A stretch of 59,948 bases of DNA from Candidatus Thiopontia autotrophica (lineage in GTDB: Bacteria > Pseudomonadota > Gammaproteobacteria > GCF-002020875), in assembly GCA_014384675.1 (NCBI GenBank), contig JACNFK010000023.1, positions 1 to 59,948 of the forward strand, in the 5' to 3' direction. Position 1 is the stretch's first letter. Each line of letters begins with the position of its first letter. The translations under genes and the position numbers were made by a program. Below, one piece after another: positions 28,405 to 41,774 of this stretch. Below the pieces are notes generated by a model that saw nothing but the letters and a program-made list of their open reading frames with translations, was not told the DNA's origin and did no database searches.

Positions 28405-28427
28405 TTGTCCCACTCTGGCAGGTTTCA

Positions 28428-30716
28428 ATGAAAAGGGAGATTGAGCTACTGGCACCTGGTGGAGATATTGACTCCATCAAGGCGGCCATCCTTGCAGGGG
28501 CAGATGCTGTCTATTGTGGGCTGGATAGGTTCAATGCCAGAAATCGGGCAGAAAATATAACGTTCGAAAATCTTAACGGGATTATCCGGCTGGCACATAA
28601 ACACCGCTGTGAAATCTTTCTGACCGTCAATATCATTATTGTGGAGAGTGAGATCCCAGCTCTTTTAACCATGCTGAACAGGCTGGTCAACACCAGGATT
28701 GACGGGATTATTGTTCAGGATCTGGGGCTACTCTATCTGCTCTCCAAATATTTTCCAACGCTCAGGGTTCATGCATCCACCCAGCTGACTACCCACAACC
28801 CTGGCCAGATAAAATTCCTGCACCATTTGGGGGTTACCAGAACAAACCTCTCCAGAGAGCTGAATCTTGATGAGATAAAAAAGTTGAGCTCAGTTGCACA
28901 TGAGAGTGGGATGCTGACCGAGGTCTTTGTTCACGGCTCCAACTGCATCTCCTTTTCAGGGCTCTGTTATATGAGCTCTCTGCACGGTGGAAATTCCGGC
29001 AACCGTGGTCGCTGTAGCCAGCCCTGCAGAGACCAATACCTGACCACTGCCGAGGGGAGAGATTTCCCCCTAAATATAAAAGATAACTCGGCATATTCCG
29101 ACCTTGGTGCGCTCCATGATGCCGGGGTCGACTCCATCAAGATTGAGGGTCGGATAAAGAAATACCACTATGTCCATACCGTGGTAGATGCCTGGAGAAA
29201 ACAGCTACAGCAGTTTTATGAACAGGGCACAACCAGCATCGATGATGGTGATCTGCGCAAGGTATTTAACCGTGACTTCTCAAACTCCTTTTTGCAGAGC
29301 TCCATCGGCAGAGAGACATTTATTGATAACCCACGAGACAACTCTGCCCTGCATCGCTCAAGACAGGGGGGGGTCTCAACTACCGATAGCTTAACGGTAG
29401 CCAAAAGGGAGCTCTATGAGCTGAAAACAGAGATCATAATCAACGTCAGAGAGGGTATTGAGGGGCTAAGCATTGAGCAGGCGCCACTGCGAATCACTGC
29501 ATCTGGTAGTGCAGGCACGCCTTTGGGGCTACTGATTGAGACCCCTGAGGAAGCATTCACCATCTCCTCAGACACCAACCTGACACAGCTTATTGATGCT
29601 ACTGGTGGTAAAGGCTTGCACAATGACGAAGGCAAAAAATCGCTGCCGCACATTGATCACCAATTTTTATTAAAACGGCTAAGGCCCATCAATGAGACTG
29701 AATATTTCATTGATGATCTCAATCTGGATAAACTGCAGGATGGTCTTACCCTGCCCTTCCGCTCTCTAACCAAGATAAAAATTGAAATTCTATTCGTCCT
29801 GAATGGCTCAAGAGAGAGGGTTAGTCCAGTTGAGATGCCAGCCCTGAAGAGATCTGGTGAAGAGATTAAGCACTCTCTATCACTACTGATCTCTTCCCGT
29901 GATGATCTTGATCTCTCTGTTGATGGTGTTGCAGAGATCTATTTCCAGCTCCCCTCTTCCACTCAAGACAGCAGCGCTGAGCTCATTGAGCTATTTAACG
30001 ACAGCCCGCAGCTAGTCCCGTGGTTTCCGGCTGTATTAATTGGTGAGGAGTACCATGCCGCTGTAGAGTTTCTTCACCAGCTGAAACCGAAAAAGATTGT
30101 TACCAATAACAGTGGCGTAGCCTACGAGGCATACCAGCGGGGAATCCCCTGGGTTGCTGGCCCCTATATGAATCTTGTCAACTCATTCAGCCTGTTGTGC
30201 CTGAAGGAAAATTTTAACTGTAGTGGTGCATTTGTCTCAAATGAACTCAACAGAGAGCAGATAAAGAGGATCAAAAAACCTGCTGGTTTTGATCTCTACT
30301 ACAGCATGTCGCACCCTATCGTATTGATGACCAGCCGAGTCTGCATGTTCCACCCCGTGACCGGATGCGAGAAAAATATAGTAGATGACAAATGCATTCA
30401 ACGCTGTGACAAATCCTCATCCATTACAAATCTTAAACAGGTCTCCTTCATTATTGATAAGGCGAAAGGCGGATATCACTCTGTCTATAATGAGTATGAT
30501 TTTCTGAATACCGACATTGTTAAAGATATACCAAATACATTTTCCAGCTTTCTAATTGACCTAAGAGATATAAAAACCAACACAAGAGTCGAGATTGAGA
30601 AGCCTGACATTGTCAGGCTGTTTATGCAGCATCTCAATGGTGACAGCAAAGCAACAGAACAACTTAACCAGGGAATCTCTCCCTCAACCCAGACCCAATA
30701 CAGACAAGGGATCTAG
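28428..30716 (+). CDS. rlhA: U32 family protein, RlhA-like 23S rRNA hydroxylase
   Basis: A 762-aa protein. The N-terminal U32 barrel begins ELLAPGGDIDSIKAAILAGADAVYCGL and carries the cysteine set C-x6-C-x15-C-x3-C (CISFSGLCYMSS to RGRCSQPC), the ligand pattern of an Fe-S cluster in UbiU/UbiV/RlhA-type enzymes. RlhA hydroxylates C2501 of 23S rRNA, and relatives hydroxylate tRNA U34 or ubiquinone precursors. It is about 100 residues longer than E. coli RlhA. A second cysteine group near residues 640-665 (C-x7-C-x8-C-x3-C) could hold another metal site. The substrate is inferred, not shown. Confidence 0.72.
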   Translation: MKREIELLAPGGDIDSIKAAILAGADAVYCGLDRFNARNRAENITFENLNGIIRLAHKHRCEIFLTVNIIIVESEIPALLTMLNRLVNTRIDGIIVQDLGLLYLLSKYFPTLRVHASTQLTTHNPGQIKFLHHLGVTRTNLSRELNLDEIKKLSSVAHESGMLTEVFVHGSNCISFSGLCYMSSLHGGNSGNRGRCSQPCRDQYLTTAEGRDFPLNIKDNSAYSDLGALHDAGVDSIKIEGRIKKYHYVHTVVDAWRKQLQQFYEQGTTSIDDGDLRKVFNRDFSNSFLQSSIGRETFIDNPRDNSALHRSRQGGVSTTDSLTVAKRELYELKTEIIINVREGIEGLSIEQAPLRITASGSAGTPLGLLIETPEEAFTISSDTNLTQLIDATGGKGLHNDEGKKSLPHIDHQFLLKRLRPINETEYFIDDLNLDKLQDGLTLPFRSLTKIKIEILFVLNGSRERVSPVEMPALKRSGEEIKHSLSLLISSRDDLDLSVDGVAEIYFQLPSSTQDSSAELIELFNDSPQLVPWFPAVLIGEEYHAAVEFLHQLKPKKIVTNNSGVAYEAYQRGIPWVAGPYMNLVNSFSLLCLKENFNCSGAFVSNELNREQIKRIKKPAGFDLYYSMSHPIVLMTSRVCMFHPVTGCEKNIVDDKCIQRCDKSSSITNLKQVSFIIDKAKGGYHSVYNEYDFLNTDIVKDIPNTFSSFLIDLRDIKTNTRVEIEKPDIVRLFMQHLNGDSKATEQLNQGISPSTQTQYRQGI

Positions 30717-30752
30717 TACCCAGTCCGGTAAATCCCCCATAATTATAACGTC

Positions 30753-31940
30753 CTAAACCACCTGTCCCGCACACCAGCCCGATGACCAGGCCCACTGAAA
30801 GTTGTAACCGCCTAACCAGCCAGTGACATCAACCACCTCTCCAATAAAATACAACCCCGACACCTTGCCGGACTCCATGGTTTTGGATGAGAGCTCATCA
30901 CAGTCAACTCCTCCCAGGGTTACCTCAGCGGTTCTATAACCCTCCGTACCATTTGGCTTGAGCTCCCACCTTTGCAGCTGTTGCGCAACATCACCGAAAC
31001 GGGCATAAGTCATCTCCTGCAGTCTGGTATCTGCTATCTCTCTGCCCAGTAACAGCGGAGGAATCCGCTTGGGCAGAAGCTCACTCAATACAGTTCCCAC
31101 CCTACTATTGGGTTGTGTTGACTGCTTTGTAATCAGAAACTGTTCTAAATCCGTATCCGGCAATAGATTAATGTAAATGGTCTCACCCGGATGCCAGTAC
31201 GATGAGATTTGCAAAATAGCTGGGCCACTAAGGCCTCTATGGGTAAACAGCATGCTCTCTCTAAACTGGTTATGACCTGTGCTAACAACACTGTCCACTG
31301 CAACACCTGACAATACGGAAAACTTCTCTCGCTCCTCACTATGCAGGGTCAGTGGAACCAGCCCCGCAGTAGTTGGCCAGATATGGTGCCCAAACTGTTC
31401 CGCTATCCGATAGCCTAAAGGGGTCGCTCCCATCTTTGGAATAGAGAGCCCACCGGTAGCCATCACTAAAGAGGTCGCCTGAAAACACCCTCGTGATGTC
31501 TCTACAGTGAAGCGCTCACCCTCCTTACCGATGGTTTTAATCTCTCTCTGTAGACGTATATCCACTCCTGCCATTTCACACTCGGCGAGCAGCATATCTA
31601 GGATATCCCTGGCGCTGTTGTCACAGAATAGCTGTCCGTGATCCCTCTCATGGTGTGGGATCCGATATTGGTTCACCATGGCGATAAAATCCCACTGGGT
31701 AAAACGGCTCAGCGCAGATTTACAGAAATGGGGGTTGTGGGATATGTAGTTGTCAGCACTTACCTGCTGATTGGTGAAATTACAGCGCCCCCCTCCAGAT
31801 ATGAGGATTTTTTTGCCCGGTTTATCTGCATGATCCAGCACAATAACTCTGCGGTCTCGCTTTCCTGCCTCTATTGCACACATCAAGCCTGATGCGCTGG
31901 CACCAATAATCAGAACATCTGTCTGGGTAGTATTTGACAT
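30753..31940 (-). CDS. HI0933/YhiN-like FAD-dependent oxidoreductase
   Basis: About 395 aa. A Rossmann FAD motif at the N-terminus (DVLIIGASASGLMCAIEAG) is followed by the family hallmarks GKKILISGGGRCNFTN, LVMATGGLSIPKMGATPLGY and the C-terminal VTGWLGGYNFQWAWSSG. The second FAD glycine position is Ser instead of the usual Ala or Gly. The physiological role of this family is not established. The ATG at 31940 gives the canonical short N-terminus; an upstream ATG (31970) adds ten unconserved residues, and neither has a good ribosome site. It is convergent with the U32 gene and divergent from glyQ. Confidence 0.85.
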   Translation of the reverse strand: MSNTTQTDVLIIGASASGLMCAIEAGKRDRRVIVLDHADKPGKKILISGGGRCNFTNQQVSADNYISHNPHFCKSALSRFTQWDFIAMVNQYRIPHHERDHGQLFCDNSARDILDMLLAECEMAGVDIRLQREIKTIGKEGERFTVETSRGCFQATSLVMATGGLSIPKMGATPLGYRIAEQFGHHIWPTTAGLVPLTLHSEEREKFSVLSGVAVDSVVSTGHNQFRESMLFTHRGLSGPAILQISSYWHPGETIYINLLPDTDLEQFLITKQSTQPNSRVGTVLSELLPKRIPPLLLGREIADTRLQEMTYARFGDVAQQLQRWELKPNGTEGYRTAEVTLGGVDCDELSSKTMESGKVSGLYFIGEVVDVTGWLGGYNFQWAWSSGWCAGQVV

Positions 31941-32039
31941 AACAGGTACAACTGTAATGGAGGTGGACATGAGGTGGAAGCAGTGGTGTTATAATTCCCC
32001 TTTTTCCAGAGAGATAACAACCATCTTTTCAGGTTTTTC

Positions 32040-32966
32040 ATGAACAACAACGATTCATCTACTTTTCAGGGGTTGATTCTTTCGCTTCAGAACTACTGGG
32101 CGGAACAGGGGTGCCTACTAAATCAACCATACGATATGGAGGTTGGAGCCGGCACCTTCCACCCCGCCACATTCTTGCGGGCAATCGGGCCTGAGCCCTG
32201 GAGTGCTGCCTATGTACAGCCATCCCGCCGCCCAACTGATGGGCGTTATGGTGAGAACCCAAATAGATTGCAACACTACTACCAGTTTCAGGTTGTAATC
32301 AAACCATCGCCACTGAAGATTCAGGAGCTCTATCTCGACTCGCTTCGTATGCTGGGAATTGATCCGCTGGTACACGATATCCGTTTTGTGGAAGACAACT
32401 GGGAATCTCCCACCCTGGGTGCCTGGGGGCTTGGTTGGGAGGTTTGGTTGAATGGGATGGAGGTGAGCCAGTTCACCTATTTCCAGCAGGTGGGTGGCCT
32501 TGACTGTCGTCCGGTAACCGGCGAGATCACCTATGGCCTGGAGCGTATCGCCATGTATCTGCAGGGAGTGGAGAGCGTCTTTGATCTGGTATGGACCGAT
32601 GGCCCGCTAGGCAAGGTTACCTACGGAGATGTCTTTCACCAGAATGAGGTGGAGATGTCTGCCTACAATTTCAAACATGCCAATATAGAGGAGCTATTTC
32701 ATCAATTTGATAGCTGTGAGGCAGAGAGCAAGAAGCTTATTGAGGCCGATCTTTCTCTTCCTGCCTATGAGATGATGCTTAAGTCCTCTCATCTGTTTAA
32801 TCTACTGGATGCCAGAAATGCCATTTCGGTCACTGAGCGTGCCCGCTTTATTGGACGCATTCGCGGCCTCTCCCGTGCTGTTGCGCAGGCATATTATGAG
32901 CGCCGCGAGAGTCTTGGATTCCCCATGCTTGACGAGTCTGTCACACCTTCCGGAGAAGCCTCATGA
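32040..32966 (+). CDS. glyQ: Glycyl-tRNA synthetase alpha subunit
   Basis: A 308-aa class II synthetase catalytic subunit that begins with the conserved [18 protein letters not shown], then [26 protein letters not shown] and the [18 protein letters not shown] block. It forms an alpha2/beta2 enzyme with GlyS, encoded next with a four-base overlap (ATGA). This two-subunit form is typical of most Proteobacteria. Confidence 0.98.
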   Translation: MNNNDSSTFQGLILSLQNYWAEQGCLLNQPYDMEVGAGTFHPATFLRAIGPEPWSAAYVQPSRRPTDGRYGENPNRLQHYYQFQVVIKPSPLKIQELYLDSLRMLGIDPLVHDIRFVEDNWESPTLGAWGLGWEVWLNGMEVSQFTYFQQVGGLDCRPVTGEITYGLERIAMYLQGVESVFDLVWTDGPLGKVTYGDVFHQNEVEMSAYNFKHANIEELFHQFDSCEAESKKLIEADLSLPAYEMMLKSSHLFNLLDARNAISVTERARFIGRIRGLSRAVAQAYYERRESLGFPMLDESVTPSGEAS

Positions 32967-35044
32967 GCACAACCCAATTTGAAGACTTTCTGTTTGAGCT
33001 GGGTACTGAAGAGCTCCCGCCAAAATCTCTGCAATCACTGAGTCAGGCCCTGGGGCAAGAGGTAGAGTCAAGCCTCCAGAGTGCCGGTCTGGAATATGGA
33101 GAGGTCAGACTTTACGCTGCTCCAAGACGCCTGGCACTTACCATCAAAGCGCTACAGACAAAACAGGCTGATCGTGAAACCGAGAGAAAAGGCCCTGCGG
33201 AGGCCGCGGCCTTTGAGGATGATGGAAGCCCAACCAAGGCTGTAATCGGATTTGCCCGCTCTTGTGGGGTTGAGGTTGACCAGCTTGATAGAGTTGAGAC
33301 ACCCAAGGGTGTCTGGATGAGTTATCAGATAACATCCAAGGGTGCTCCCACGATTGAGTTATTGCCAGAGATTATTCAGACCGCCCTGGATCGCCTCCCT
33401 ATTCCAAAAAGAATGCGCTGGGGATCCTCCGATGCTGAATTCCTGCGCCCTGTACACTGGGTTGTGGCCATGCTTGGCACAACTGTTGTCCCTGCCACAC
33501 TATATGGAATCACCTCAGGCAACCAGACTCAGGGGCACCGTTTCCACCACCCTGAGAAAATAACAATCTCATCTGCAGATAGCTATGCGACACAGTTGGA
33601 AAGTGATGGGATGGTACTAGCTGACAGTAAAAATCGAAAAGAGAAGATTCTCCAGCAAGTCGCTGCTGTGGCTGAAAAGCTTGGTGGCCATGCCGTTATC
33701 GATGCTGCACTGCTTGATGAGGTCACGGCACTTGTAGAGTGGCCTGTTGCAGTTGGCGGCAGCTTTGAGAAGCGTTTCCTGGAGGTTCCTCAGGAGGCAT
33801 TGATTGCATCAATGCAAGGCCACCAGAAGTTCTTCCCGGTGGTGAATGGCAGTGAAGAGCTGATGGCTCACTTCATAACTGTAAGCAACATCGAGAGCAG
33901 TGACCCAACAATGGTACAGAGTGGGAATGAGCGTGTAATTCGTCCACGCCTCTCTGATGCCGCATTCTTCTGGGAACAGGATCTGAGCCAAGCGCTCTCC
34001 TCTCACCAGGATGGGCTGAAAAAAGTAGTCTATCAGGACAAGCTTGGATCACTTTTGGACAAGTCGGAACGTGTTGCCAAGCTTGCCTCAACCATTGCAT
34101 CCGAACTTGGGTCCAGCACTGAACACGCCAACCGTGCGGCAATGCTGGGGAAATGTGACCTGCTGACCAATATGGTAAAGGAGTTCCCGGAGCTGCAAGG
34201 CACCATGGGACGCTACTATGCGGAGCATGACAACGAACCTGTAGAGGTTTCGGCTGCCCTGGATGAGCAATACATGCCCCGCTTCTCTGGCGATCAACTC
34301 CCATCAACCCCCACAGGCGAAGCTGTTGCCCTGGCTGAGCGCATTGACTCCATGGTGGGAATTTTTGGCATTGGAATGGTGCCAACAGGAGATAAAGATC
34401 CATTTGCTCTGCGCCGGGCAGCTCTTGGGGTGCTCCGTATCATGGTTGAAAATAGCCATCCTCTAAACCTGCTGAGGCTGATTCAGTCGGCGGCTGAAGG
34501 CTACGGAGACAAAATAGATGGTGGTACTGCACAGAAGGTTTTTGCCTTCATGTTGGAACGGCTGCGCGGCTACTACCGAGACCAAAATATCTCACCGGCA
34601 GTATTTGAGTCTGTCCTCTCCTGTCAGCCTCCACAGCCGATGGACTTTGATCTCCGTATCTCTGCTGTTAACAGTTTTGTTGATAGTGAAGAGGCTGTCG
34701 GCCTGAGTGCTGCCAACAAGCGAATACATAATCTGTTGAAAAAGGCTGATGATGTTGTTGATGGCCAGGTTGATGTTGCACTGCTAGAGGAGGAGGCTGA
34801 AAAGTCTCTCCACTCCAGACTTGATCAGATCCGCCAACAGCTTGATGATGCTCTGCAACAGAACGATTATGGGACTGCACTGAAACTTCTCTCAGGGTTG
34901 CGGGGGTCTGTTGATCAGTTTTTTGATACGGTGATGGTAATGGCAGATGATCAGGATATCCGGAATAATCGTCTCGCCCTGCTCTCCCAACTACGTAACC
35001 AGTTCCTCAGAATTGCAGATATCTCTCTGCTCCATACCACCTGA
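32963..35044 (+). CDS. glyS: Glycyl-tRNA synthetase beta subunit
   Basis: A 693-aa partner of GlyQ with the N-terminal [17 protein letters not shown] signature, the RMRWG and HPVHWV-type region, an HD-like domain in the middle, and a C-terminal DALR-type anticodon-binding domain (to about residue 690). It binds tRNA-Gly for charging. The start overlaps the glyQ stop, and a MazG-like gene follows after 7 bp. Confidence 0.97.
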   Translation: MSTTQFEDFLFELGTEELPPKSLQSLSQALGQEVESSLQSAGLEYGEVRLYAAPRRLALTIKALQTKQADRETERKGPAEAAAFEDDGSPTKAVIGFARSCGVEVDQLDRVETPKGVWMSYQITSKGAPTIELLPEIIQTALDRLPIPKRMRWGSSDAEFLRPVHWVVAMLGTTVVPATLYGITSGNQTQGHRFHHPEKITISSADSYATQLESDGMVLADSKNRKEKILQQVAAVAEKLGGHAVIDAALLDEVTALVEWPVAVGGSFEKRFLEVPQEALIASMQGHQKFFPVVNGSEELMAHFITVSNIESSDPTMVQSGNERVIRPRLSDAAFFWEQDLSQALSSHQDGLKKVVYQDKLGSLLDKSERVAKLASTIASELGSSTEHANRAAMLGKCDLLTNMVKEFPELQGTMGRYYAEHDNEPVEVSAALDEQYMPRFSGDQLPSTPTGEAVALAERIDSMVGIFGIGMVPTGDKDPFALRRAALGVLRIMVENSHPLNLLRLIQSAAEGYGDKIDGGTAQKVFAFMLERLRGYYRDQNISPAVFESVLSCQPPQPMDFDLRISAVNSFVDSEEAVGLSAANKRIHNLLKKADDVVDGQVDVALLEEEAEKSLHSRLDQIRQQLDDALQQNDYGTALKLLSGLRGSVDQFFDTVMVMADDQDIRNNRLALLSQLRNQFLRIADISLLHTT

Positions 35045-35051
35045 GACAGAG

Positions 35052-35393
35052 ATGAACAGAGACTCCTACCAAGAGATGTTGAATGAGGTCCAGGCCTTTC
35101 ACGACAAACATCAGTTTAGTGAGAATGGTGGCGAAGAGATGACCTATAGAATCTCACTCATGGCTGAGGAGTTGGGAGAGATCTCATCATGTGTCACCAA
35201 GGGAAAAGGGAAAGAGGAGCTGGCCGAGGAGTGCGCGGACCTCTTTATCCTGTTGATGGGAACTGCAATTGCGGCAAAATTCGACCTTAATCAATCATTC
35301 TGGGACAAGATGAAAAAGCTGGAACAGAGACAATCGAGGATGGTTGATGGGAGAATCCGTGTTTCGGAGTTCAGAGGAGTTAAGGAGCAGTAG
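35052..35393 (+). CDS. MazG-like nucleotide pyrophosphohydrolase
   Basis: A 113-aa all-alpha protein carrying the metal-binding pattern of the MazG/dUTPase superfamily: MAEELGEISSC (ExxE type) and EECADLFILL (ExxxD type). Family members hydrolyse NTPs or modified nucleotides to monophosphates. The frame is open upstream into glyS, but the ATG at 35052, 7 bp after the glyS stop, is the sensible start. It is followed 2 bp later by gmhB, so the run glyQ-glyS-mazG-like-gmhB-plsC looks like one operon. Confidence 0.78.
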   Translation: MNRDSYQEMLNEVQAFHDKHQFSENGGEEMTYRISLMAEELGEISSCVTKGKGKEELAEECADLFILLMGTAIAAKFDLNQSFWDKMKKLEQRQSRMVDGRIRVSEFRGVKEQ

Positions 35394-35395
35394 CC

Positions 35396-35946
35396 ATGGA
35401 GCTGATTATTCTTGATCGGGATGGTGTCATTAATGAGGATTCGGATGAGTACATCAAATCCCCCGATGAGTGGCATCCACTACCCGGTAGTATTCAGGCA
35501 ATTGCCAGACTTAACCATGCAGGTTATCGGGTCGTAGTTGCAACCAATCAGTCCGGGGTTGGTCGTGGACTATTTGATATTGAGACACTGGGAAAAATAC
35601 ACGAGAAAATGTATCTTCAGCTTGAGGAGGAAGGGGCCTCTGTAGAGGCCATCTTTTACTGTCCACACCAGCCAGAGGATGAGTGTGAATGCAGAAAACC
35701 TAAACCCGGACTGTTCAAAGATATAGAGACCAGATTAGGCAAACCGGTTGAGGGGGTTTATGCTGTTGGTGACTCACTACGCGATTTTGATGCCGCTAGA
35801 GCAGTTGGCGCCATTCCTATTTTGGTAAAAACAGGCAAGGGCGAGAGGACAATCGAAGCGGATCAGGGTCTGGACGATGTTCTGCAGTTTAACGATCTCT
35901 ACAGCTTTGTTGATGCTCTCTTGAGTGGTGCCCTCTCTGATACATA

Positions 35947-35947
<1 letters not shown>
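35396..35947 (+). CDS. gmhB: D-glycero-beta-D-manno-heptose-1,7-bisphosphate 7-phosphatase
   Basis: A 183-aa HAD-superfamily phosphatase. The nucleophile motif is LDRDGVINED, motif II is ATNQSGVGRG, and the zinc loop CPHQPEDECECRKP (C-x-H and C-x-C) defines GmhB. Motif III/IV follow in KPKPG and GDSLRDFDAARAVG. It acts in ADP-heptose synthesis for the lipopolysaccharide inner core. The stop overlaps the next start as TAATG. Confidence 0.93.
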
Positions 35948-39292
<3,345 letters not shown>

Positions 39293-40378
39293 TCACTGAT
39301 GAATTATATCGCCATGTTCCACGTGGAACATTTCAACATTACCGATATCAGGCAATTTTAAGCCCGGGTCAGTAGTTGTTGCAAAAACCTGGTATCCGCC
39401 AGAGACAAGATAGTTCAGAATGAGAAAACCATTATTCCTGTCTAGTTCTGAGAAAATGTCATCCAATAAAATGACTGCGCGCTTTCCCATTTTCTCATGC
39501 AGATGGTAAAGCTGAGACAGGTAAAGCTCTATAGACAACAACTTCGCCTGTCCTCTTGATAAAACATCCTTGGCTTTTCCTTTGTTGCTACTAATAATAA
39601 AGTCAGCCTCATGTGGTCCATGCGTGGTTCTTCCTGTAGCTATATCTTTTTCCGTGGAGCCCTCAATAGCACCGAGCAGATCGCCAGAGCCACTCCACCC
39701 TTTACGATAACTAAAAGTTATATCAAGCCCTGATAGACTTTCCATTAGTGTAGAGATCTTTTCCTGGTAAATTTCAACTATCTCATCAAGATAATCTCTT
39801 CTGTAAGCGGTTATTTTCTCCCCATCATCTGCCAACAACTCATTCCAGTATGACAACTCGCTACCTGCTCTCCTTTCTCTTTTTAGAAGAGCATTTCTCT
39901 GTCGAACTGTTTTTTTATACCGCTTAACAACATTTAGAAAATCAGGTTCCACGTGGAACATTCCCCAGTCGAGAAATGATCTTCTACTGCGTGGTGCCCC
40001 AATTACCAGGTTGATTGAATCCGGCGTAATAATTTGCAGGGGTAAAATCTCAGCAGCCTCTGATAGGCGTATAGTGGGGGATCTATTGATGTGAAGACGA
40101 TTATTGTTTTTTCCTCGCTCCATACCAACGGAAAAAAGTTGTCCTGATGGTGATTCTATTTCTGCAAATACAGTTAATATATTTTTACCGTATTTAACAA
40201 GAGAGGAGGGCGATGGTGAACGAAACGATCGTCCCGTACCAAGCAGATAGATCGCCTCAAGAAGTGAGCTTTTTCCGCTGCCATTCTCCCCACAAATAAG
40301 ATTAAATCCTGGTGATGGAACAATTTCAGCATTAGAAATAATTCGACAATCAGAAACAGCAAGCGACCGGATATACAA
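39293..40378 (-). CDS. recF: DNA replication and repair protein RecF
   Basis: A 361-aa SMC-like ATPase with Walker A GENGSGKSSLLEAI (about residues 30-43), signature LSRGQAKLLSIELYLSQ and Walker B VILLDDIFSELD. With RecOR it loads RecA on gapped DNA. The start is TTG (40376-40378) with AAAGG about 8 nt upstream. Two parS-like palindromes lie within the coding region, each encoding MFHVE: one mid-gene, and one six to eleven codons before the stop. It sits 32 bp after dnaN and is probably in a dnaN-recF transcript. Confidence 0.96.
   Translation of the reverse strand: MYIRSLAVSDCRIISNAEIVPSPGFNLICGENGSGKSSLLEAIYLLGTGRSFRSPSPSSLVKYGKNILTVFAEIESPSGQLFSVGMERGKNNNRLHINRSPTIRLSEAAEILPLQIITPDSINLVIGAPRSRRSFLDWGMFHVEPDFLNVVKRYKKTVRQRNALLKRERRAGSELSYWNELLADDGEKITAYRRDYLDEIVEIYQEKISTLMESLSGLDITFSYRKGWSGSGDLLGAIEGSTEKDIATGRTTHGPHEADFIISSNKGKAKDVLSRGQAKLLSIELYLSQLYHLHEKMGKRAVILLDDIFSELDRNNGFLILNYLVSGGYQVFATTTDPGLKLPDIGNVEMFHVEHGDIIHQ
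39315..39330. promoter_or_regulatory. parS-like centromere site 1 (inside recF)
   Basis: The perfect 16-bp palindrome TGTTCCACGTGGAACA. It matches the chromosomal ParB-binding parS of Pseudomonas-type Gammaproteobacteria (TGTTCCACGTGGAAC plus one base). It is 2-4 kb from the presumed origin, where parS sites normally cluster. parAB are not in this window. Confidence 0.85.
39945..39960. promoter_or_regulatory. parS-like centromere site 2 (inside recF)
   Basis: Minus strand TGTTCCACGTGGAACC, differing from site 1 only in the final base. It is 630 bp from site 1 and in the same reading frame of recF (MFHVEP). Confidence 0.85.
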
Positions 40379-40410
40379 CTAAAAACCTTTAGTTTTTAAT
40401 AGGTTATCTA

Positions 40411-41523
40411 TTAAAGCCTCATAGGCATAACAACAAACTTGTACTCTTCAAGATCATTCTGGGTGTGAATCAGGCTACTGCTATTTTCATCAATAAAGTA
40501 TATCGTTACCTCATCATCACTAATTACAGAAAGGGCATCCATCATATAGGCAGAGTTAAAACCAATCTCCATTGGCTCTCCACTGTATTGAACCGACAAC
40601 TCCTCTTCAGCCTCTTCCTGTTCAGGATTGTTTGCGTGAATAGTTACTACAGACTCGCTCATTGCCATACGAATCCCGCGATATTTCTCGTTGGAAAGAA
40701 TTGAGACACGACTCACCGCCTTTCTGAAATTTTCATTATTGGTTACCAGGGTTCTTTTGCCTTCACGTGGTATAACACGCTGGTAATCCGGAAAACGTCC
40801 ATCTATAAGCTTGGTTGTAAGCGTCAATTCACCCAGTACAGCCTGAAGATGGTTTGAGCCAAGAATCAGCTTAACCGGCTGATCACTATCATCCAACAGG
40901 CGCATAAGCTCATGGACTGCCTTGCGGGGGATGATAACCTGTTTTTTCTCACCGTAGTCTTGGTTCAATGTGCGACGGCAGAATGCCAGTCTGTGTCCAT
41001 CTGTAGCAACCAGTCTCAACTCCTTTCCTTCAAGCTCAAGTAGCAGACCATTCAAGTAGTATCTAACATCTTGCATAGCCATTGAGAACTGACTTTTTTG
41101 TAACAGGTTTTTCAATGCGGAGTGGCTAAGTTCATCAATAGAGGCAACCTCTGAAATTTCGTCTACACGAGGAAAATCCCCGGCAGATAGGGTTGATAGG
41201 GTAAATCTACTCTTTCCAGAACGGACGGCTGCGCGACTCTTGTTTATCTCTACCTTGATCTCTGACTCATCAGGGAGAGCTTTCGAGAGGTCGGAAAACT
41301 TTCTGGCAGGAATTGTAGTTGTACCTGGCTCAAATTCTCCTGTCACTTGAATGGTTATTTTTATCTCAACCTCAAGGTCCGTACCAATTAGTGTCAGCTC
41401 ACTGTCATCTGATACATCAACAAAGATGTGAGAGAGAATGGGAAGAGTCTGCCTCTTTTCTACGGCACCACTGATTGATTGCAATGGCTGTAGTAGATTC
41501 TCACGCAAAATGGAAAACTTCAT
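40411..41523 (-). CDS. dnaN: DNA polymerase III sliding clamp (beta subunit)
   Basis: A 370-aa protein. It starts with MKFSILRENLLQPLQSISGAVEKRQTLP-type clamp sequence and ends in the conserved VVMPMRL. Three clamp folds of about 120 residues are expected. It encircles DNA as a dimer and tethers polymerase III. A GAGGGG site lies upstream of the ATG. It is the second gene of the origin cluster, 251 bp after dnaA. Confidence 0.98.
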   Translation of the reverse strand: MKFSILRENLLQPLQSISGAVEKRQTLPILSHIFVDVSDDSELTLIGTDLEVEIKITIQVTGEFEPGTTTIPARKFSDLSKALPDESEIKVEINKSRAAVRSGKSRFTLSTLSAGDFPRVDEISEVASIDELSHSALKNLLQKSQFSMAMQDVRYYLNGLLLELEGKELRLVATDGHRLAFCRRTLNQDYGEKKQVIIPRKAVHELMRLLDDSDQPVKLILGSNHLQAVLGELTLTTKLIDGRFPDYQRVIPREGKRTLVTNNENFRKAVSRVSILSNEKYRGIRMAMSESVVTIHANNPEQEEAEEELSVQYSGEPMEIGFNSAYMMDALSVISDDEVTIYFIDENSSSLIHTQNDLEEYKFVVMPMRL

Positions 41524-41774
41524 TCTTAAATATCCCCTCTAAGTAATAAATATTCTATATATAAGATAGTAGTAGTAATAGTGTTGACGTTTTACTGTTA
41601 TGAAACCTATTTTTATTAATTATTTCAGTCTGTTACATATATTCTTAAACTGTTCCAAACAGGGAGACAAAACTGTCTCAAAACTGTGGATAACTTTTTC
41701 TCAAATTTTCTTTCTCACTATTCTCATTGGTTATCCACACAGTTTTTAACAACTTGTTAGACAACCATGAATTA
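41524..41774. other. dnaA-dnaN intergenic region with DnaA boxes (candidate origin segment)
   Basis: A 251-bp A/T-rich gap. It holds two perfect consensus DnaA boxes in opposite orientation: TGTGGATAA at 41685-41693 and TTATCCACA at 41731-41739. A very A/T-rich stretch (about 41540-41650) could serve as an unwinding element. A further exact box lies on the other side of dnaA at 43217. The window cannot tell which side is the functional oriC. Confidence 0.5.
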
